Positions 17,648 to 25,931 of a stretch of DNA of 64,000 nt are shown here, piece by piece. Position 1 is the stretch's first letter. Each line of letters opens with the position of its first letter. This DNA comes from Streptomonospora nanhaiensis (lineage in GTDB: Bacteria > Actinomycetota > Actinomycetes > Streptosporangiales > Streptosporangiaceae), in contig NZ_CP113264.1 in assembly GCF_026642255.1 (NCBI RefSeq), positions 6,944,001-7,008,000 of the forward strand. The letters run 5' to 3'. Position numbers and translations under genes: made by a program. The notes beneath the pieces were generated by a model. The model saw nothing but the letters and a program-made list of their open reading frames with translations, was not told the origin of the DNA and made no database searches.

Positions 17648-18496
17648 TCACCGGCCGGCGGACGGCGGAAGGGCTCGCCCGCGGGCGGCCCGCCGGCCCC
17701 CCAGGTCGGCCGAGCGGCAGGTCCAGCGGATGTGCTCGGCGACCGTGACGGGGTCGTCGGCCATGGGGATGTGCCCGCTGCCGATCAGGGAGACCATGCG
17801 CGCGTTCGGCACCCGCTCGTGGGCGTGCACCGCGCTGGACGGCAGCAGGGTCCGGTCGCGGTCCCCCCAGGCGATGGTCACGGGACAGTCGATGGGCCGC
17901 GCCTCGAAGTGGTACTCGGCGATGCGCGGGACCATCCGCACGTAGGGGGCTCCCGGTTCGAGCCCCTGCACACTGAAGCGGGTGGCCTTGGCCTCGGGCG
18001 AGGAGGGGTCGCCCCGCAGGGCGATCCGCGCGGCGGCCCGGGCGGGCGCGGTGTTGGCGAGGCGCTCCTTGACCGGCGTCGGGATCCGGGTCGCCAGGTC
18101 GGCGGCGACGCCTACCGCGCGCATCCCCCACCGGGCGAGGCTGTCCGAGAACCCTGCCGGGGAGAACACCGTCACCGACCCCGCCAGCCCACGGGCCCCC
18201 AGTTCCAGGGCGATCGATCCCCCGAGGGAGTTCCCGGCCAGGTGCGGGCGCTCCCAACCGTGCAGTTCGCAGAGGGCGCGGACGTCCTCGGTCATGCTCA
18301 GGACGTCGTAGGGCTCGTCGGCCCCCGGCGCGGGGGTCGAGCCGAAGCCGGGCAGGTCCACACAGATGACCTGGTAGTCCCGGGCGAGCCGGGTCATGAC
18401 GACCTTCCAGCTCTGGCGCCGGTCGCCCAGGCCGTGGAGCAGCACCAGCGGGCGACCGCGCCCGCGCCGTTCGAAGGCGATGCGTGTCGGGTCCAT
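17648..18496 (-). CDS. Alpha/beta-fold hydrolase
   Basis: Cytoplasmic serine hydrolase of 282 residues. LVLLHGLGDRRQSWK supplies the HG oxyanion motif, GNSLGGSIALELG the nucleophile elbow, AWGDRDRTLLP the Asp and GSGHIPMADDP the His of the triad. ATG at 18496 (DPTRIAFE) is chosen because the conserved core follows at once; the longer frame running to 19909 is an antisense shadow. Close relatives include many uncharacterised esterases and haloalkane-dehalogenase-like enzymes, so no substrate is assigned. Confidence 0.85.
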   Translation of the reverse strand: MDPTRIAFERRGRGRPLVLLHGLGDRRQSWKVVMTRLARDYQVICVDLPGFGSTPAPGADEPYDVLSMTEDVRALCELHGWERPHLAGNSLGGSIALELGARGLAGSVTVFSPAGFSDSLARWGMRAVGVAADLATRIPTPVKERLANTAPARAAARIALRGDPSSPEAKATRFSVQGLEPGAPYVRMVPRIAEYHFEARPIDCPVTIAWGDRDRTLLPSSAVHAHERVPNARMVSLIGSGHIPMADDPVTVAEHIRWTCRSADLGGRRAARGRALPPSAGR

Positions 18497-18691
18497 GCTG
18501 TCCGGTCTACCCGCTCCGGCGCGTCGCCACCACCGGGCCCGGGGGGCGCCGGAGGGGCGCGCCGGACGCCTGCGCGGCGCGGGCCGTGGGGGGCGGGGAC
18601 GGACCGCCCCGACACCACCGGGCCCGGGGCGGGGCGCCGGACGGTCGGATGGGCGGGGAACGGGACCGGACCCGCGTCCCCTTCGACGACG

Positions 18692-18725
18692 GCGGCCCCG
18701 GTCCCCGCGCGGGGACCGGGGCCGC
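18692..18725. terminator. Perfect palindromic terminator after the acyltransferase gene
   Basis: A 34-nt perfect palindrome (arms 18692-18708 and 18709-18725, no loop) 20 bp beyond the stop of the acyltransferase gene on the minus strand. Confidence 0.75.
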
Positions 18726-18744
18726 GCCGGAGGGGCGCAGGACG

Positions 18745-20085
18745 TCAGACCCGTACGGGCGCCCGCGTCAGCATCAGGCCCGACAGGACCGCCAGCAGCC
18801 CGAGCAGGGGCGCCAGGCCCACGCCCAGGCCCGACACCGTCAGTATCAGCATCCCGCCGCCGATCAGCGCGGCCGCGACCAGGACCCGCAGCATGCCGGG
18901 GGAGCCGCTCAGCGCCTTCGGCGGGTTCTCGAACCGCACCGCCCAGTGCGCCAGCGGCGCGATCATCGGCAGCAGGACCGCCAGGCCCAGCACGCCCCAC
19001 AGCAGCCACGTGCCCGTCAGCGGCGCCGGGGTGTCGATCCCCAGGCCGAACACCAGGACCCCCGCGACCACGCTGACCGGGATCATGTGCCACAGGTAGA
19101 CCGTCATCAGCTGCGGGCAGACCCGGTCCAGCATCCGCGCGGGCCCGGGGCGGTCCGACCACGCGCTGATCCTCTCCCGCAGCAGCACCGCGACGCCGAT
19201 CTGGAGGACGCCCAGGGAGCCGAGCACCAGGGTCGGCGGGGACACGTTCGAGGTCTCGGCGGCGAACACGCCCGTCATGTTCACCGAGTACGGCCCGAAC
19301 AGCACCAGGGCCAGCGCGGCGACGCCGCCGCCCACGGCCATCATCGCCGCGTAGCGGAGGCGGATCGCCCCCGTCGCGTAGCGGAAGCCGAGCTGGTGGA
19401 TGCCCAGCCACACGAACGCGATGTTCAGGTACCCGACCCAGTCCGCACCGGTCCCGTACCGGACGGCGTCGACGGCGACCGCGCCGGCGAGCAGCGCCGC
19501 CGGCACCCACCACCCGAACCTCTCCTGCGCGGCGAACAGCACCGGGGTCGCCACCACGACCAGCACGTACACCGCCAGGAACCACAGGACCATGCCCGCC
19601 GCGCCCGAGCCCACCAGGACCGACTCCGCGGGGGCGCCGCTCAGCACCAGCAGGTGGGAGGCGGTGATCCACACGATCGCGAGCGGCACCACGGGCCAGG
19701 CGAGGCGGCGCAGTCTGCGCGCGTACCAGGTCGAGGCCGGGACCCCCTTGTCCGAGGCCGAGCGCCAGCTGATGAGGTTCGCGGCCCCGCCGACGAAGAA
19801 GATCAGCGGCATGACCTGGACGACCCACGTGAGGGCGAAGCCGCCCTCGGTCTCCAGGACGCTTCCCGCCTCCAGGACGCCCTGGTCCTGGGCCAGGACC
19901 GGGAGCCACCAGTGCTGCATGACCACGAGGGCCATGACGAGGAGCCTGATGACGTCGAGAAACCTGTCACGCCCCGCTCCGGGCCGGGGGACCCGCTGGT
20001 CGGCGGCGGGTGAGGCCGCGTGGACGGTGCCGGGCGGGGGCGCGGACAGCAAGCCCCCGCCCTCGTTCTCGACGGTCACGGTCAT
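18745..20085 (-). CDS. Acyltransferase-3 family membrane protein
   Basis: Integral membrane protein of 446 residues with about ten transmembrane helices. The RFLDVIRLLVMALVVMQHWW segment (about 41-60) carries the Arg and His of the acyltransferase-3 motif and is followed by MPLIFFVGGAANL. ATG at 20085 has AGGAG about 7 nt upstream. Family members O-acylate exopolysaccharide, peptidoglycan or small lipids from the membrane; no neighbouring glycan gene identifies the acceptor. Transcribed alone, with a hairpin terminator downstream. Confidence 0.82.
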   Translation of the reverse strand: MTVTVENEGGGLLSAPPPGTVHAASPAADQRVPRPGAGRDRFLDVIRLLVMALVVMQHWWLPVLAQDQGVLEAGSVLETEGGFALTWVVQVMPLIFFVGGAANLISWRSASDKGVPASTWYARRLRRLAWPVVPLAIVWITASHLLVLSGAPAESVLVGSGAAGMVLWFLAVYVLVVVATPVLFAAQERFGWWVPAALLAGAVAVDAVRYGTGADWVGYLNIAFVWLGIHQLGFRYATGAIRLRYAAMMAVGGGVAALALVLFGPYSVNMTGVFAAETSNVSPPTLVLGSLGVLQIGVAVLLRERISAWSDRPGPARMLDRVCPQLMTVYLWHMIPVSVVAGVLVFGLGIDTPAPLTGTWLLWGVLGLAVLLPMIAPLAHWAVRFENPPKALSGSPGMLRVLVAAALIGGGMLILTVSGLGVGLAPLLGLLAVLSGLMLTRAPVRV

Positions 20086-20705
20086 GTCGCTCCTAGGTCT
20101 TCCCGTGCACGGACCCCCTGGGCATAGCGTGTTCCCAGTGGTCGGAGTCGACCGGGATCAGGGGGTGGCAACGCGTTCTCCAACGCGCCCTACGGCGGGC
20201 CCGCGTCGGTGTCGGCAGATCGGTGACGCGCGTTGTTACGACCTTAGGCGGAACAGGCGGGTGGTCGCGATGGATCTGACGCCCCTTTTGAACCGGCGGT
20301 TCGCACTCCCCGAAAAGGTGGTGCCCGCACCACCGCGCGGGAGCGCCCGGCAGGGTAGTGGAGCCCGGACGGGAGGGACCGCGTCCGACGGCCGCTCGCG
20401 GCGATCGGCGCGGGCGCCAGACCACCGGGAGCACCCGCGGCCCGGGCGTACCGACCCGAGAGGCCGGGGACACGGGAAGCTGGAGGGCCGGCGAGGGCGG
20501 TGTGGAACCGGTGGTGGTCGTCGTGGTGCGGCCACCCCGTGAACGCCTCAGCGTGTCCGGCCCCGCTGGTGCGGGGGCGGGCGTCGGCGTGGGCGGCGTG
20601 GGGCGTCGAGGGCCTTCCGGCCCGGTGTGGACGGCGACGTCCACACCGGCGCCGGAGGCCCTCTTCGCCTGCGACGGGAGGGGCGGGTGTCACCGACCTC
20701 CGTGG
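20086..20705. other. 620-bp region without a convincing gene
   Basis: Between the acyltransferase start and the nadE stop. Open frames here have no RBS, no family resemblance and mirror each other across the long hairpin at 20608-20663. A second hairpin (20561-20576) is present. The acyltransferase promoter must lie near 20090-20250, where the sequence is less GC-rich. Confidence 0.55.
20608..20663. terminator. Long near-perfect hairpin downstream of nadE
   Basis: The arms 20608-20633 and 20638-20663 pair over about 25 bp with one bulged base on each side; the innermost 12 bp are perfect around the loop GCGA. It lies 43 bp after the nadE stop on the minus strand, so a terminator or mRNA stabiliser is the simplest reading. 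Confidence 0.6.
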
Positions 20706-21542
20706 TCAGCGCCCCTGGGGAGCGGTGGGCAGCGCGCGCTTGTGTGCGGTGGCGCGGTACCGGTCGACCAGCGTGGTCTCCACGTGCTCGGGCACCGGCA
20801 GCCCCTCCAGGAAGTCGTCGATCTGGTCGTAGGTCAGACCGAGCGCCTCCTCGTCCGGCTTCTGCGGCGACAGGGTCTCCAGGTCGGCGGTGGGGACCTT
20901 CGACACCAGGTCGTCCGGGGCGCCGAGCTCCGCGGCGACCGCGCGCACCCGGCGCTTGGTCAGACCGGTCAGCGGGACGACGTCCACGCCGCCGTCGCCG
21001 TACTTGGTGAAGAACCCCGTGACGGCCTCGGCCGCGTGGTCGGTGCCGATCACCAGGCCGCGCAGGCCGCCGGCGACGGCATACTGGGCGATCATCCTCT
21101 GCCTTGCCTTGACGTTGCCCAGGACGAAGTCCTCGGAGGCCTCGGTGTAGGCGAGCCCGGACTCGGCGAGGGAGGCCGCCATGGCGTCGCTGGCGGGCTT
21201 GACGTCCACGGTGAGGCAGCGGTCCGGCGCGGTGAGGTCGACGGCGCGCGCGGCGTCCTCCTCGTCCTTCTGCGCGCCGTAGGGGAGGCGCATGGCGACG
21301 TACTCGGCGGTGTGCCCGGCCTCCCGAGCACGGTCCACGGCCAGGCGGCACAGAAGACCGGCCGTCAGCGAGTCGACGCCGCCGCTGATGCCCAGGACGA
21401 GGGCGGTGGCGCCGGTGGTGGCCAGCAGTTCGGAGAGGAAGGTCACGCGCCGTTCGATCTCGGCGCGCACGTCGAAGTCCTCGGGCACGTCCAGGTCGAG
21501 GATGATCTCGCGGCGGGCCCGGCTCAGCTCGATGTCGGTCAC
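20706..21542 (-). CDS. nadE: Ammonia-dependent NAD+ synthetase
   Basis: Last step of NAD biosynthesis: amidation of deamido-NAD with ATP and ammonia. 278 residues with only the synthetase domain and no N-terminal glutaminase, so it is the NH3-dependent type. The PP-loop SGGVDS is at about 53-58; RLPYGAQKDEEDAARA, VLGNVKARQRMIAQYAVA, GTDHAAEAVTGFFTKYGDGG and SKVPTADLE are hallmark NadE segments. It is separated from its neighbours by 160 bp on the upstream side and a large hairpin downstream. High confidence. Confidence 0.95.
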   Translation of the reverse strand: MTDIELSRARREIILDLDVPEDFDVRAEIERRVTFLSELLATTGATALVLGISGGVDSLTAGLLCRLAVDRAREAGHTAEYVAMRLPYGAQKDEEDAARAVDLTAPDRCLTVDVKPASDAMAASLAESGLAYTEASEDFVLGNVKARQRMIAQYAVAGGLRGLVIGTDHAAEAVTGFFTKYGDGGVDVVPLTGLTKRRVRAVAAELGAPDDLVSKVPTADLETLSPQKPDEEALGLTYDQIDDFLEGLPVPEHVETTLVDRYRATAHKRALPTAPQGR

Positions 21543-21704
21543 AGCTCTCCCCCGTGGGTCTCGTGCGTGTTCCCGCCGATTATCGCGCGCGGGGCGGCGG
21601 GCCGCGCAGCCGGGGCCTCGCCGACCGCGGAAGGAACCGGCCCCGGGCCGCCGCGATCGCGGCGGAGGACCGGGGCGGGGAGGGCCTGCGGGAGCCGCGC
21701 GGGC

Positions 21705-22289
21705 TCAGTCGTCCGCGCGCAGCCGCCGGGCGAAGCGCTCGTAGTCGACCACCACGCCGTGCCCGTCCACCGAGAGGCGGTACTCGCCGTGCAGGGGGTC
21801 CCGGTAGGTGTAGCGCTCCAGTCCCCCCTCGGCCGCGTGGCGCGTGTAGCGCTGCCGGACCCGGCGCACACGCAGGGAGGGGATGTCGATCCAGACGACC
21901 TGGATGTCCCGGTACTCGCCGGGCCGCAGGCCCAGCCTGCGGATCGGGAGGGTGTTGGTCAGCGGTGTGGCGGCGACGTCCACGTCCAGGCAGCCGACCA
22001 GGCCGGGGAGGGGGTTCCCCTTGTCGTCGAACCAGTGGCCGCCCTGGGCGGCGAGGGCGACCGCGGCCGTGCCCCGGCTGCTCACGACCTCGGTGCGCAC
22101 CTCCCGGGTCGCCCAGGCGAGGTCGGTGCGGACGGTGAAGCGGGTGAAGAACCGCTCCTCGCCCTCGACCACGGTCTCCCCCGCCTCCAGGCGGTAGCCG
22201 TCGGGCTCGGGGAGGAGTGTGCCCAGACCGAGCCCCTCGGGGACGTCGGTCCGAGCCCATGCGGCTGGATGTTCCGTCGGTGACGACAT
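21705..22289 (-). CDS. Putative glycolipid-binding domain protein
   Basis: 194 residues resembling the PF06475 putative glycolipid-binding family (PA1994 type). The conserved block CLDVDVAATPLTNTLPIRRL near the middle and the WIDIPSL / RYTR segments match that family, and no signal peptide or membrane helix is seen. The ligand is not experimentally known for most members. The start at 22289 is the first ATG of the frame. It lies immediately before an IS-derived element whose left end is 61 bp away. Confidence 0.7.
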   Translation of the reverse strand: MSSPTEHPAAWARTDVPEGLGLGTLLPEPDGYRLEAGETVVEGEERFFTRFTVRTDLAWATREVRTEVVSSRGTAAVALAAQGGHWFDDKGNPLPGLVGCLDVDVAATPLTNTLPIRRLGLRPGEYRDIQVVWIDIPSLRVRRVRQRYTRHAAEGGLERYTYRDPLHGEYRLSVDGHGVVVDYERFARRLRADD

Positions 22290-22378
22290 GTCACCGTTCT
22301 ACCGCTCTCCGGGTCCGGTGCGCCAGGCAGGGCGGGCCCGCACCGCTCCCGGACGCTGTTGGTCGATTCGGGTTCCTG

Positions 22379-22422
22379 AGCGCTTCTCCCCGTCGAGCTA
22401 CTGCTCGACGGGGAGAAGCGCT
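22379..22422. repeat. Subterminal 19-bp inverted repeat of the IS element (left)
   Basis: Perfect 19-bp stem with a 6-nt loop; the transposase stop codon lies in the loop. Such a hairpin could block read-through transcription out of the element. Confidence 0.85.
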
Positions 22423-22735
22423 GCGAAGTGACCGGTACGAGTGCGAGCTCGGGGCGTGCTGGTCGGAGGAGCATCGATACGGACAAGGTTGATCGCAACA
22501 CCGATCAGCTGGTGCTGGAGGCCGGCCTCGGCCGGACCCCGGTAACGGGATCTGCTTTCCTCGGCCGGGGAACAGGTCCGAGAACGCCTTGTCGCCGAAC
22601 AAGGGCCCGAGTTCGTCCCGGATCCGAATCGCCAAGCTGTTTCTACCGAACGCGGCTCGTGCCACCCGCACAGTCCCGGTGGGGATCTGACCCGGTTCCT
22701 CCGGCTGCATCGACACGCGCGCCCATCCGCAACGA

Positions 22736-22777
22736 CAACGCCGTTCTCCGCGACCGGGGTCGCGGAGAACGGCGTTG
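22736..22777. repeat. Subterminal 20-bp inverted repeat of the IS element (right)
   Basis: Perfect 20-bp stem with a 2-nt centre, 26 bp before the transposase ATG and 18 bp inside the right terminal repeat. It may prevent impinging transcription from expressing the transposase. Confidence 0.85.
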
Positions 22778-22887
22778 GGTGAGACCCGAACCGAGAATCG
22801 ACCAACAGCGTCCGTGCGCGGCGGGCCCCGCCGCCGCGGTGTCACCCCGTGCTCGCCACGGGGTGACACCGGTCGTGGATCAGCTGG

Positions 22888-23502
22888 TCAGTCGATGTAG
22901 GTCGGGTACGCGGGCACGGCGACGGGCGCGGGCTCCGGCTGGCCCGGGTCCTCGCACAGCTCGGCCTCCGCAACCGGCAGCTCGACGGGCGCCTCCGCAA
23001 CCGGCAGCCCGGAGGGGTCCGTCGGGCACTCGGCCGGGGCGGGGACCGCAGTGGGGTAACCGGGGATCGCCGAGGGGTAGTCGGGGACCGCCGAGGGGTA
23101 GTCGGGGACCGCAATGGGATAACCGGGGATCGCCGAGGGGTAGCCGGGGACCGCGGAGGGGTCCGTCGGGCACTCGGCCGGGGCGGGGACCGCAGTGGGG
23201 TAACCGGGGATCGCCGAGGGGTAGTCGGGGATCGCGGAGGGGTAGTCGGGGATCGCGGAGGGGTAGTCAGGGGTCGCGGTGGGGTAGCCGGGGACCGCGG
23301 AGGGGTCCGTCGGGCACTCGGCCGGGGCGGGGACCGCAGTGGGGTAACCGGGGATCGCCGAGGGGTAGTCGGGGATCGCGGAGGGGTAGTCAGGGGTCGC
23401 GGTGGGGTAGCCGGGGACCGCGTCGTCGGCCCAGGCAGGGGATCCGCCGAACAGGGCGGCGGCCGCGAAACCGGCGACGATCAGGTAGTGCTTCAGACGC
23501 AT
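22888..23502 (-). CDS. Secreted Pro/Tyr heptad-repeat protein
   Basis: 204 residues, no known family recognised. A Sec signal (MRLKHYLIVAGFAAAALFGG, cleavage after SPAWA) is followed by tandem heptads of the type [VIT]-P-[GD]-Y-P-[ST]-A. Heptads are grouped into three larger blocks (41, 48 and 48 residues), each ending VPAPAECPTDPS with one Cys. A short acidic C-terminus contains one more Cys (ELCEDPG) and ends AYPTYID. ATG at 23502 has GAGGA 7 nt upstream. Pro and Tyr content suggests an extended, cell-wall or structural protein, with Cys residues able to cross-link (inference). It lies between an IS remnant and a broken L,D-transpeptidase gene. Length probably varies between strains by slippage. 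Confidence 0.8.
   Translation of the reverse strand: MRLKHYLIVAGFAAAALFGGSPAWADDAVPGYPTATPDYPSAIPDYPSAIPGYPTAVPAPAECPTDPSAVPGYPTATPDYPSAIPDYPSAIPDYPSAIPGYPTAVPAPAECPTDPSAVPGYPSAIPGYPIAVPDYPSAVPDYPSAIPGYPTAVPAPAECPTDPSGLPVAEAPVELPVAEAELCEDPGQPEPAPVAVPAYPTYID
23010..23430 (-). repeat. 144-bp tandem repeat with 21-bp sub-repeats in the heptad gene
   Basis: The sequence beginning AGGGGTCCGTCGGGCACT recurs at 23013, 23157 and 23301, exactly 144 bp apart; each unit is made of 21-bp sub-repeats coding one heptad. The N-terminal coding unit lacks one heptad (41 rather than 48 residues). Confidence 0.9.
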
Positions 23503-23529
23503 GGCAGTCCTCGTGTGTGGTTCATGTGA

Positions 23530-23546
23530 GCGGGATATCGTCCCGC
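23530..23546. terminator. Small hairpin between transpeptidase and repeat gene
   Basis: GCGGGA and TCCCGC flank a 5-nt loop 24 bp after the L,D-transpeptidase stop; a weak terminator candidate. Confidence 0.4.
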
Positions 23547-23569
23547 GCCGCGATCCGGAGACGGTCGGC

Positions 23570-24290
23570 TCACGCGGAGATCTCGACCGGGGTGCCGATC
23601 GGCAGGTTCTCGGCCATCAAGGTGATGTCCTCGTCGAAGCCACGGACGCACCCGTGGCTGACCTGGCGGCCCAGCGCGTCCTCGTCGCCGGCGCCGTGCA
23701 CCGCGAGCCGTCCGGGGCCGTCCGCGAACGTCTCCAACGTCTCGGAGAACCCGCTCAGGCCGAAGGCGTAGACCCCGTAGGGCCCCTCCGGATCCGGCGG
23801 CTGGAGCAGCTCGGTGGAATAGTAGCGGCCCTCGGGAGCGGGAATCTCGCCCTCCCCCGCGCCGATCACACCGGTGCGCACCCCCTCGTCCCCGTCGAAG
23901 ACGGTGAACTCGAAGTCGCCGGTCGACCTCCACGCGGTACGCCGTGGAGGTCGGCCACACCTCTTCGCTCCTCACCCGGCCCGTGCCGCCGTTCGGACGG
24001 ACCGGCAGCAGCACCTGAAGCCACTCGCCCTCGTTGCGTCCGACGGGGAACGCCCGCTCCACCCCGAAGTCGTTCGGACTCGTGAGGGTGTGCAACATCT
24101 CCCCGCCACCGGGCCCGGCGCGGACATCGGCCCCGTCGTCGAGGACCCTCGCGATCTCCCCACCCTCGACGCCGTTGGCGGCGGTGTCGACGGGCGCCTC
24201 CTCCGACGCCGGTTCGTCGGCCGGGCGAAGCCCCTGCGCGGGGACGACCGGCGACCGGGCACGCGACCCGTGCACGCGCAGCGGGCACAA
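23570..24290 (-). pseudogene. L,D-transpeptidase (YkuD) gene, frameshifted
   Basis: Cell-wall L,D-transpeptidase that would form 3-3 cross-links. The catalytic half is intact in one frame (about 23905 to 23570): EGRYYSTELLQPP, GVYAFGLSGFSETLETFADG, LAVHGAG and the active-site motif VSHGCVRGFDEDI ending GTPVEISA. The preceding SH3-like half (ADVRAGPGGGEMLHTL, WLQVLLPVRPNGGTGRVRSE, then AYRVEV) is in another frame. The two halves join near 23900-23910, where an 8-bp unit GTCGACCG seems to have been lost from a tandem pair. No signal peptide is visible at the 5' end (TTG at 24290), so the N-terminus may also be damaged. A sequencing or assembly collapse is possible. Confidence 0.7.
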
Positions 24291-24315
24291 GGCCGGGGCA
24301 CCCGGAGAGGGCCCT

Positions 24316-24331
24316 CCGCACCGGGGTGCGG
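24316..24331. terminator. Short hairpin after putP
   Basis: CCGCACC/GGTGCGG stem of 7 bp with a 2-nt loop, 20 bp downstream of the putP stop on the minus strand. Confidence 0.45.
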
Positions 24332-24350
24332 CCCCGGCGCGGAGGGGGGG

Positions 24351-25931
24351 TCAGACCCCGGCGGCCTTCTCGGCCCCGGGGCCGGACCCGGCCGCGCGGA
24401 GTTCGGCCTCGACCCGGTCGAAGTCCTCCTCCATCTGCGTGCTGACCTTCGCCAGTCCGTTGAACACGAAGATCGCGACGAGGCTGAGGGCGACGGCGGG
24501 AACCATCGCGTACAGGCCGATGCCGAGGTAGGCGGTGTCGACGACGTCCCAGAGGATCGCGGTGACGCCGCCCGCGATCATCCCCGCGAGCGCCCCGGCC
24601 CAGGTCATCCTCTTCCAGAAAACGGAGAGCACGAGGATCGGTCCGAAGCCGGCGCCGAAACCGGCCCACGCGTAGCCGACCAGGTCCATCACCGACTGGT
24701 TGCCCCACAGCGCGATCGCCGCGGCGGCCAGGGCGACGACCACGACGGTGACGCGGCTGATCCACAGCAGCGCCCTCGGGTCGGCGTCCCTGTTCACGAA
24801 GGCCTTGTAGCCGTCCTCGGTGAGCGCGGACGCCGCGACCAGCAGCTGCGAGTCGGCCGTGCTCATGACGGCGGCGAGGATGGCGGCGAGCAGGAGTCCG
24901 GCGACCAGCGGGTGGCTCAGCGACTCGATGAGGAGCGGGAAGACCTGCTCGGGGTTGCCGAGGGGGGTGTCGAAGTAGGCGATGCCGATGAAGCCGATCG
25001 CCACGGCCATGGCCATGGCGCTGACCGCCCAGGTGACGCTGATGACGGCGGCCTTCGGGATGTCCCTGACCGACCGGATGCCCATGTAGCGGGAGAGGAT
25101 GTGGGGCTGTCCGAAGTAGCCCAGGCCCCAGGCCAGCCCGGAGAGGATGACGACCCAGCCGAGGGTCTCCGTGGAGGCCCACCGGCCGAGGTCGGCGTCG
25201 AGGGAGACCCCGCCGACGGCGGACAGGAGGCCGTCGCTCCTGGCGGACACGCCTTCGGCCAGGCCGCCGAGACCGCCGAGCGCGGTGACCGCCATGACGG
25301 GGACCACCAGCAGCGCCAGCCACATCATCGCGGCCTGCACGACGTCGGTGTAGGAGACCGCGAGGAAGCCGCCGAGGACGGTGTAGAGCACCACGATGCC
25401 GACGCCGATGGCGATGCCGGGGGCCGGGGAGAGGCCGAAGACCTGGTCGAACAGGGCCGCCATGGCGACCAGGCCGGAGGCGACGTAGAAGAAGTAGAAG
25501 ACGATGATGAGGATCGCCGAGACCCCGCGCAGCAGGCGGGTGGGGTCGTTGAAGCGGTTCTCCAGGAACGAGGAGAGCGTCAGCGAGTCGGAGTCGCCGC
25601 CCGCGCGGGCGTCGGTGACCCGCTCCGTGTACACCCGGAGCCGGGGGGCGAGGAGGATCCAGCTCCCCGCGAAACCGCAGGCCAGGCCCACGGCGATCCA
25701 CGCCTCCCCCAGGCCGGAGACGTAGATGGCGCCCGGCAGGCCGAGCAGCAGCCATCCGCTGAAGTCGCTGGCGTTGGCGCTCAGGGCGGCCACCCAGCTG
25801 TTGAGCTGGCGGCCCCCGAGCACGAAGTCGGACTGCGAGACGGTCCGCTTGTAGGCCCAGAGGCCGATGGCGACCATGCCGGCGAGGTAGACCGCGAAGG
25901 TTCCGATCGACCAGAGCATCGATTCGCTCAA
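24351..25931 (-). CDS. putP: Sodium/proline symporter
   Basis: Sodium:solute symporter family, 526 residues with about 13 transmembrane helices. The N-terminal AYKRTVSQSDFVLGGRQLNS and SANASDFSGWLLLGLPGAIY and the later VGYAWAGFGAGFGPILVLS are PutP signatures; Na+ and proline site residues around the SANASD segment are conserved. TTG at 25931 is chosen for GGAGGA 7 nt upstream; an ATG four codons downstream is an alternative. It imports proline with Na+. A GntR gene lies upstream in the same direction, with a perfect palindrome between them. Confidence 0.92.
   Translation of the reverse strand: MSESMLWSIGTFAVYLAGMVAIGLWAYKRTVSQSDFVLGGRQLNSWVAALSANASDFSGWLLLGLPGAIYVSGLGEAWIAVGLACGFAGSWILLAPRLRVYTERVTDARAGGDSDSLTLSSFLENRFNDPTRLLRGVSAILIIVFYFFYVASGLVAMAALFDQVFGLSPAPGIAIGVGIVVLYTVLGGFLAVSYTDVVQAAMMWLALLVVPVMAVTALGGLGGLAEGVSARSDGLLSAVGGVSLDADLGRWASTETLGWVVILSGLAWGLGYFGQPHILSRYMGIRSVRDIPKAAVISVTWAVSAMAMAVAIGFIGIAYFDTPLGNPEQVFPLLIESLSHPLVAGLLLAAILAAVMSTADSQLLVAASALTEDGYKAFVNRDADPRALLWISRVTVVVVALAAAAIALWGNQSVMDLVGYAWAGFGAGFGPILVLSVFWKRMTWAGALAGMIAGGVTAILWDVVDTAYLGIGLYAMVPAVALSLVAIFVFNGLAKVSTQMEEDFDRVEAELRAAGSGPGAEKAAGV

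Larger units (their letters stand above)
22350..22814 (-). mobile_element. Internally deleted IS1182-family element (MITE-like)
   Basis: About 465 bp bounded by perfect 19-bp terminal inverted repeats (22350-22368 and 22796-22814). On the minus strand, ATG at 22710 opens a frame reading MQPEEPGQIPTGTVRVARAA and then IRIRDELGPLFGDKAFSDLF, the N-terminus of IS1182-type transposases. About 52 codons later, near 22550, a different frame continues with AGLQHQLIGVAINLVRID and RTRTGHFAAL, the C-terminus of the same family, and stops at 22398-22400. The central catalytic region (roughly 350-400 residues) is gone and the two ends are out of frame, so the element is non-autonomous. Large subterminal hairpins lie inside each end. 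Confidence 0.82.

Noticed and set aside
23010..23430. Regular spaced repeats that could suggest a CRISPR-like array
   Set aside because: The 144-bp units are in frame, fully coding for heptads, with no unique spacers and no cas genes.
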